Shown one piece after another: positions 57,216 through 64,000 of a stretch of 64,000 bases of DNA; the stretch's first letter is position 1; each line of letters opens with the position of its first letter. Origin of the DNA: Vanrija pseudolonga. Lineage: Eukaryota > Basidiomycota > Tremellomycetes > Trichosporonales > Trichosporonaceae. The DNA lies in assembly GCF_020906515.1 (NCBI RefSeq), contig NC_085853.1, positions 744,001 through 808,000 on the forward strand, given 5' to 3'. A program made the position numbers and the translations under genes. The notes under the pieces were generated by a model. The model made no database searches. It saw nothing but the letters and a program-made list of their open reading frames with translations, and was not told the origin of the DNA.

Positions 57216-60026
57216 TTAGGGATCTATGGCTTCCCCGTCCAGATCATCTTTTATGGAGTCGCCGTCAAAGTCCTCTCCGTCAACGTCCTCCCCATCAATA
57301 TCTTCTGGGTTAAGCCCACCGCCTCCGTCGCTCTCCATCTCTTCCCCGTCTAAATCGACATTGACGTCGCCAGGAGCAACGCCTTGTAGGGGCTTGGGTT
57401 CCGTGTCGAGCCTCGAGTTGATGGTAACTGTGACTTGTGGGGCAGGAACAGAGGTAATGCGTTTGAACGACGACTTGAAACCCGCGGACTTTGGTCGGCT
57501 CTCGTTGTCCTGTTGCGGCTCTGGCTCGGGTGCTGCTGCTGCAGACAAAGATTCCAACGTTGCCTGTCCATGGAGAAGGTCCCGCAAAATCTTGTGGAAG
57601 TCGGCGGTGAACACCATCCTGTGGGAAGTGTCAGTTCTAAGGCCCCCGGATTATGCAAGCGTACCATCCCTCCCAGATTGTGAGAACGGCGTCGACCTGC
57701 TTCTCAAAGACATCTGCGGCAACAGTCCCCACTAAGTCCAGGAGTCTCTGATGGACAGTGGCAAAGTGGGCAAAGGTCGTAGGCAGTCGACTCTCAAACA
57801 CCTGGCGATATCGCCAAACGTTTGCCATTGGCGATGCCTGCTCAAGTCAGTACATGTCACGGACCATCGTGACCAGTACTTACAGAGTTGTGGAGGATAT
57901 CTGAAACGAGATAAAGACGGGCAATCTTGCGAGGAATAGGAGTCTCCTCAATCTGGAGACTCTGACAAACAATATCCGCCACCAACGTCGTCAGCCTCTC
58001 TGAAGAAAAGTTGGGCCATACCTCATCAGCCGCTTCTGCTCGTTTCATGGCGAACTCCATAGTCCGCGCTATTTCTACGCGTTTCCCAGACATGGCGCGC
58101 AGTAGCGACTCAAAGCGCTTTCGACCAAGAGTACCGAGTGACCTCTTAGGGACGCGGCCGCGCTCCGATTCCTCCTCTGAATCCGAGGAGTAGATCGAGG
58201 CATATCCCTGAATGTGAGCGAAGCGCAGATGGGAAGAGAAGCTCACCTCGTCATCAAATTGCACTGCTGGAGGCGCGGGGAACATGTAGTTCGGGTCCAG
58301 AAATGACTGGAAAACATGATGACTTGCAGCCTGGTGGGTGTGAGTATGAAAGAGATCGCCGATGTAGAGAACACGAACCTCTTGGTCAAAGAAGAACACA
58401 AATCGGGGGTTGTTCTTTTCACGCTCCAGCAGCATGTCCTTGAAGTCGGAGCCATGCGTTTTAATGCGCTCAGCAACAGCTTTGATGAAGTCCAACGTTT
58501 CAGGGTCAACTTGGTTCACCCAGAACGATTTGTGTTCGTTGGCATCTGGTGATGCACTGCGCCGTCTCTTGACCCCACTCGGCTCGGGAGCCAGTGCAGA
58601 CCGACCAACGGTCTGCGATGATCTGTAGGAATCATCTGTGATGGGATCAGCTGATGTGGCACATCCAGTTACTTACCATAGAGTGCCTTGCGGGGAATTG
58701 GGACCGGTTTGCTCCAGCTAACGCGCAGAACGCTGCCGTTCCACTCATATCCATCGAACTCGCCGACCGCTCTTTCCGCATCACGACGGGTCATGTAGCA
58801 GACGAACCCTGTCAAACCAGGCTTGGCCCGGCGGACTGTCGGATTGTTGCGCAGGTCCTCTCCACGGGCTTGGGCGGTTCAGCATTCTGACGCCAACTGC
58901 TAGATCCTTACGCCACATGATCTTGACTGTTCCGACTGGGCCTATAGACGCGAACAGGCGTCCCAACGAATCTTCCGATACTACACTTGGCAGATTGACC
59001 TAGGTTGGTCAGTAGAGGCCTCGTTGTGGCTGCTCTCACAATGAAGAGGTTGGTGCTGCTCTGTATTGTCAGTATTGTGGACCGACCAAAAACCCCCTAC
59101 CTCAGAGTCGGCGGGACCTCCGTATCCTGGTGTCTCAAAGGCTTTATACAGGTCAACTTACGTCCACGCAACGAACATTCTCCACTCACCCGCGAGTGCT
59201 GAGACAGATGAACCATCTCCTGAACACGCCGTCAGCACCTCACTTGGGAATATCAATGGTACCAACGTTGGGCATTCTTGCCAAGTGTAGCTTCGCGGGC
59301 TTCCTGGTTTCTGGAGAGAGGAAGCCCTGTGTCAGCCTATTGAAGCGTGCTCCGCCTATCAAACACACCGCTTGATCTCGTCCAAGAACGAATCCATGGC
59401 TCGCTTCCCTCGTGACTTCGGGGCTATGGACGGAGTCGGCACCTCCGACAATGCAGACTGTGCAGGCTGTCGGTTCAGTCTAGTTATCTGAAGAAGCGCG
59501 GCCAATCCCATCACCACTCACAGAACGTAAACTCGGAGTTGCTGCATGGTGCAAAGACGAAGCCGGGTATGGCGCTTGAACGTCGTAAGCCTTCCATTGA
59601 CCTCTGCCCAACGCACCTTCCCCGGCTCTGACGAACGAGCGGCCTTGGCCTCTGTGTCCTGCTCTTCCCACGAATGAAGGCCCTTCCCTGGCGTTCCCTT
59701 CAAACACTTGTGAGAACTCCTCAAGTGCGCGTCTTGTAGCTCTGGATCTCCCTTCAGCCTCGGATCGACGGGTAGTTGGTGTTGAAGGGCTCTTACTCTT
59801 CTTCCTCGATGCGCTTCTTCTCCTCTGCCTCGCGTTCCAAGTCCTTCTTGGTCTTCTTGGTCACACCATGCGAGAAGGTTTTAGACTTGAGCGTATCCAA
59901 CTTAGGCCCCTGCAGCTCGTGTCAGCAGCTTCAAGACAGGCAGTGCGGCACCTTTGCAATGGCCAGATCATTCTCGTCGTCGGAAGAGTCGTCACGGAAT
60001 TGAGATAGGTCGAGTCTTTTCGACAT
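57216..60026 (-). CDS. U2SURP/SR140 splicing factor (RRM-SURP-CID)
   Basis: U2 snRNP-associated protein. The start at 60026 (MSKRLDLSQFRDDSSDDEND) is followed by a basic coiled region (GVTKKTKKDLEREAEEKKRI), then TRRALEEFSQVFEG, several short exons, and an RRM beginning STNLFIVNLPSVVSEDSLG with GTVKIMW and GFVCYMTRRDAERAVGEFDG. The SURP module follows (FIKAVAERIKTHGSDFKDML ... FVFFFD), then a CID with the diagnostic PRKIARLYLVSDILHNS and a C-terminal acidic tail of DGED-like repeats to 57216. Domain order equals human U2SURP; budding yeast lacks an orthologue. At least ten exons; the small exons at 58.97-59.48 kb were placed by frame and splice signals only. At least two introns are stop-free and of length divisible by three. 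Confidence 0.9.
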
Positions 60027-60476
60027 GCTGAGGAAGGTCGATATGCTGACCGTCAGACCGCGTGATATCTTAGATCGTGGAGCTGTCAGACGGCGTGTTA
60101 AGGCTGGTGATTGAGAGTAGCTGATAACAACAAGGTCTCTTTACCTCCCTTGCCCATCTCATCGCAATGATGACATTGTGGGCCAGGTGGAGGCACGTGA
60201 CTTGCACGTGGGGGCCATCACCACTACAACCATTTGGCCATTTGGAGACCTTGGTGATGTCCGAGCCTTGTTGATCTTTACCATTCACCACCTGCACTCA
60301 GCCGTTCGTGTTTACGCCAGCCAGACGACTCTTCCCGCGGATAGTAGTAGCTTTGTCATACACTGAGAGAGACTCTGCAACAACAGCATTGCGTTCCCCC
60401 CTCAGCTCCTTGCCCCTTCGTCCTTGGGCCCAACTTCACCAACCCTTGAGGTCAGCACGAAAGCCCGGCCGTCACC
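60027..60476. promoter_or_regulatory. Divergent promoter U2SURP / FAM192A with paired E-boxes
   Basis: 450-bp shared promoter. Two CACGTG sites at 60194-60199 and 60205-60210, 11 bp apart start to start, resemble the paired sites at 1990/1999. Between these and FAM192A is CT-rich leader with CCACC-type words. No gene inside. Confidence 0.5.
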
Positions 60477-61291
60477 ATGGAGCAGCAGCTCGAAACCTCG
60501 GGTTCGGCCCTCGCCACTGGCAGTATTGCTGCCAGGTTCGTATCCCAGAACGCCCTCGACGAGGCCACCGCCAGGAGAGAGCAGGAATGGAAGGAAGCGT
60601 ACGAGAGGTGAGAGCTACGTTTTGGCTGCCTGTGGTCGGAATGCTCAACCAGATTAGGATAGGACAGGAGCCGCCCCCTCAAATGCTCGAACAGCCGGAT
60701 GACGGCAGGACACTGTATGAAGTAGGTGTGCAGACGGGCAATGTCGCTGACAGTAACAGAGGCTTGAGGAGCAACGCGTAAGTCAATGATGGACCTCCTC
60801 GCCCTAATCTGACTGACGTCTGCAGATTCTCAAGCAGGAGGAATGGGATGACAAGATGAAACTTTCGAACCAGTATCGTGGCCTTCAAACAGACGAGCTA
60901 GACTTTCTGGCCGAAAAGATCAAGGAAAAGCGAGCCCATGAGCAAAAGGTGGCAGAGGAAGACGACGCTGAAGTGATGGGGTACAAAGAGTAGGCGCCGT
61001 CGATTGTGAAGAAAGGAGCCAACTGACTGGTTCTCTAGAGCGCTGGCCAAACGCCAAGCGACTGCATTGGCTGCCGCCGAGCCACAGGTTGCCACTGCGA
61101 AGCCAGCACCGCCAGTGAAGCGCATTCCGCCAAAACCTGCCAAGAAGGACATCAAGTCTCTGATGAAGGGTGTGGTCGTCAAGAAGAAGCCCAAGCCACC
61201 AACAGCCAGTGCCTCCAAGCCTGCTGTGGAGAGTTCAAAACGACCACTTGAAGGGGGTGACGAGCCAAGTGACAAGAAGCATAAACCATGA
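60477..61291 (+). CDS. FAM192A/PIP30 (NIP30) nuclear protein
   Basis: Nuclear protein of the NIP30 family; human FAM192A/PIP30 binds the proteasome activator PA28gamma. Four exons (60477-60607, 60658-60721, 60826-60989, 61039-61291) encode 203 residues. The conserved family block is visible: SIAARFVSQNALDEATARRE, REQEWKEAYERIGQEPPPQ and, most characteristically, YDGRTLYE-like (here DDGRTLYEILKQEEWDDKMK), then LDEDEIDFL-like (TDELDFLAEKIKEKR). The C-terminus is Lys/Pro-rich with a likely nuclear signal (VVVKKKPKPP). The start lies in an excellent GTCACCATGG context. The first intron's acceptor is the second of two AGs (ATTAG), fixed by frame. Confidence 0.88.
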
Positions 61292-61390
61292 TATGAGTGT
61301 CGATTATGCGACTAGAGACGGTTCAGATTCAATTCATTTCCAGCAACAATATCTTTTATCTTGTATCGCCTACGGCGTGAAAGGACGCCA

Positions 61391-64000
61391 CTAGTTCTCA
61401 GGAACCGGGTCGGGCTCGATGGACCAGATCTGTGGGATGGTCAGCAGGGACGCTTTCGTGCCAGGCCTACCGAGTCCGCGTAGTCCTGGACTGAACGATC
61501 GGAAGTGAACGAGCCCATGGCGAACGCAGTCCTGATCGACTTCTTAGTCCACTCCTCCTGGTCAGCCCAGAGCTCGTCGACGAGGTTCTCGGCAGCAAGG
61601 TACGATCCGAAGTCATTAGAGACCTAAACCGATGTTAGTACAATTTCCAGCTTAGAACTCAGGGCTCACCAGGTAGTAGTCGTGGTCGTAGATCTTGTTG
61701 TTAGCCGCGACGCCTCAGAGGTACTCACAGTCTTAAGAAGGGGCTCGTACACGTGTCCGTCACCGAACGTGCCGGCCTCGATAGCCTTGAAGACAGCAGC
61801 CAGCTCAGGAGAGCGCTCCTCCAGGGAGGTGGGGTTGTAGGAGTTGGAGTAGCGGACAGCTGTGAATTGGTCAGCAATGTGTCGGTTCTCGGTCCTAGCC
61901 GTTGCACATACCCTCGACATCCGCTGCCAGGTGGCCGAGCAGGAAGGCGTTGTCCTCTCCCACATCTTCCGCAATTTCTGATCGTGTTAGCCGTTTTGCC
62001 TACCAAAAGATTTAAGAGTCGGACTCACCAACGTTGGCGCCATCAACAGTGCCCAGGAGCAGGGCACCGTTAAGACCCAGCTTCATGTTACTCTGGTCAT
62101 TTGTCAACTGCTTATTCGTACCGCCATGCTCAACTCACAGTTCCAGAGGCCTCAGTACCAGCGGTACTGATCTGCACACTGACGTCCGCGGCGGGAATCA
62201 GGACCTCGGCAACCGAAACACTATGTTTTAGCTTGCCTGCTCGAGAAGGAATGCTCACCTGTAGTCGGGGATGAAGACAACGCGGAGGAGATCGCCAACA
62301 TCAGGGTCGTGGTTCTTGTATCAGCGACCAACTGCTACTCCAGCACTCACGACAATCTTCGCCACGTTGACGATGAGGCGAATGACCAGCTTGGCGATGT
62401 AGTAGCCTTGGTTGTCAGCTGCTCTCAGGGGTATTAGACTTACCAGGCGCAGCCTTGCCGGCGAAGATGGCCGTGTGCTTGGCGATCTTCTTACGCTCCT
62501 GCGGCGTGGCCTTCTTGATGCGAAGGTAGCGGTGAATGATACCGAAGAGGTTAAGCGTCTGGCGCTTGTACTGCATCGCTGTCAGCGCGTGATTTGGGTG
62601 GAAACTCGCCACGCACCTCGTGAAGACGCTTGATCTGGCAGGTGAAGATGCTGTCCACGTCGACGCTGAGACCGAGCTCGCTGTGGAGGACGTCGGCAAG
62701 CTAAGGCATGGTTAGCCATCGGCATGAACCTGAAACAAAAAAAACGTACGCGAGCCTTGTTCTCAATCTTGATTTCGCGGAAAGCGTGGCGGAACTCGGC
62801 ATTGTCGGCCATTGGCAGAAGCTGAGAGATCTGCTTCAGGTTGACGAGCCAGTGCTCCGAGCCGAGGGTGTCCGTAATCAGCTGAGCAAGGCGAGGGTTG
62901 CACTGCAGGAGCCAGCTGGTTGATGTGTCAAAAAACAGGCGCGTAAAGCTGTGGAAGCAGCGCTCTTACCGGCGAGGAGTGACACCGTTGGTGACCTGGC
63001 AGATGAGTTAGACGTTGTAACGGTAGATAACGGTAAAACACAGTTCGGGACTCACGTTGGTAAAGCCATCACGTCCCTTTCTAGTCAGCATAGCCCATTG
63101 TAGCAACTAGTCACCTTGAACTCGACGCTGCAAGAATTAGCTTATGAAGCCTATTTAGGGGTTTAGGGGACTCACAAGTCACGGAAGATGGTCGACTGCA
63201 GGAGCTGGCTGTGAAGGCTGAGGGGTCAGAAAAGAAGCAGCTGTTAACTTCGGCTTACGCGGCAACACCATTAACCTATTGCTGTTAGCTGGTCGAAAGG
63301 AAACGTAGCTGCGCAGCAGTTAAACTCACCTTGAACGAGCCGACAATCGCCAGGTGACTGCACGGGTCAGCTCCGAGTCTGTCCCCCTGCCAAAAGCGAA
63401 CTCACGCCATGCGAACAAACTTGGGAGTACCCTCTGTACGGTCAGCGCAGCTCTAGAGACGATGGACGTACCCTCGATGATGCTCATGCGGCGAATGCGG
63501 TCCATGTCGCCAGGGAAACGCTTGGCAACCTCGTTAAGGAAGTTCCTATACGAGTTAGCTCCGTCTAGGCAATGACGCTCACATGTTGATCGTGTAAATG
63601 ATCTGCAAGTGGCGCGGGAGGAGGTTCTCAAAGAGCGGAAGGGGCCACTTCTCGAGCGCCTATCGCATTTAGCACTTGCTCAAGACAACTGCGGCGTACC
63701 TCGGGGAGAACCGTGTGGTTGGTGTACGCGAAGACCTTGGTTGTGATTCCCCAGGCAACGTCGTAGGGCACCTCCTCCTCGTCGATGAGGATGCGCATGA
63801 GCTCGACAATGGAGATGGTGGGGTGGGTGTCGTTCACTAATTGGTCAGCGACACGTACACACCTGAACGAGAAGCCCACTTACTCTGAATAACGACGTAG
63901 TCTGGAAGCTGGTCCCAGGGGAGGTTGAGCTTCTGGTAGCGGCGAAGGATGTCCTGGAGCGACGCCGAGCACCAAAGGTACTGCTGCTTGAGACGCAGCT
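61391..64000 (-). CDS. GPH1: Glycogen phosphorylase (5' part beyond the right edge)
   Basis: PLP enzyme releasing glucose 1-phosphate from glycogen. The C-terminal two thirds are in the window, split by many introns of about 45-60 nt; the 5' end lies past 64000. Conserved stretches in order: [93 protein letters not shown], and [19 protein letters not shown] with the PLP-binding lysine. It ends [14 protein letters not shown] at 61391. All match GT35 phosphorylases. The stop is 99 bp from FAM192A's stop (convergent). Confidence 0.95.

Overview
The window is nuclear DNA of a basidiomycete yeast, most likely a Tremellomycete of the Trichosporonales type. The clues are small, very frequent introns (mostly 36-90 nt, GTRNGT donors, CTRAY-like branch points, YAG acceptors), moderate-to-high GC, dense genes on both strands, and homologues that read as basidiomycete. 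No prokaryotic, viral or CRISPR features were seen. I reconstructed exons by hand from splice signals, frame continuity and family conservation; where I give a protein length the summed exons are divisible by three.

Layout. 1-20.9 kb is compact: a coiled-coil protein running off the left edge (-), mitofusin FZO1 (+), GTPase DRG2/RBG2 (-), splicing factor TFIP11/NTR1 (-), a SAP-like plus protein kinase fusion (+), a TMEM97/EXPERA protein (+), GPI transamidase GPI8 (-), RTF1 (+) and MTC1 (-). 20.9-32.5 kb holds PP2A B subunit CDC55 (+), MPS1 kinase (+), a poorly defined single-pass membrane protein (-) and GAPDH (+), with wide low-complexity spacers. 33.4-40.8 kb has BST1/PGAP1 (-), a Tlg1/syntaxin-6 SNARE (+), BMT2 (-) and OXR1 TLDc protein (+). 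40.8-47.4 kb is a gene-poor, locally AT-rich island with old repeats and one doubtful gene. 47.4-64 kb is compact again: trimethyllysine dioxygenase (-), GNA1 (-), CUS2/TatSF1 (+), ECM15 (-), QCR6 (+), IPI3 (+), U2SURP (-), FAM192A/NIP30 (+) and glycogen phosphorylase, cut by the right edge (-).

Most genes are conserved housekeeping genes: RNA splicing (NTR1, CUS2, U2SURP), transcription elongation (RTF1), ribosome biogenesis (BMT2, IPI3), GPI-anchor attachment and remodelling (GPI8, BST1), mitosis (MPS1, CDC55), mitochondria (FZO1, QCR6, OXR1, carnitine synthesis) and central carbon metabolism (GAPDH, glycogen phosphorylase, GNA1). They do not form a single pathway cluster. I found no new multi-gene system. 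The best observations concern gene structure: a run of microexons in DRG2 down to 5 nt, a second 5-nt exon in ECM15, a GC-AG intron in GNA1, a kinase fused to SAP-like motifs that lacks the usual beta-3 lysine, and an AT-rich repeat pair that keeps a common reading frame.
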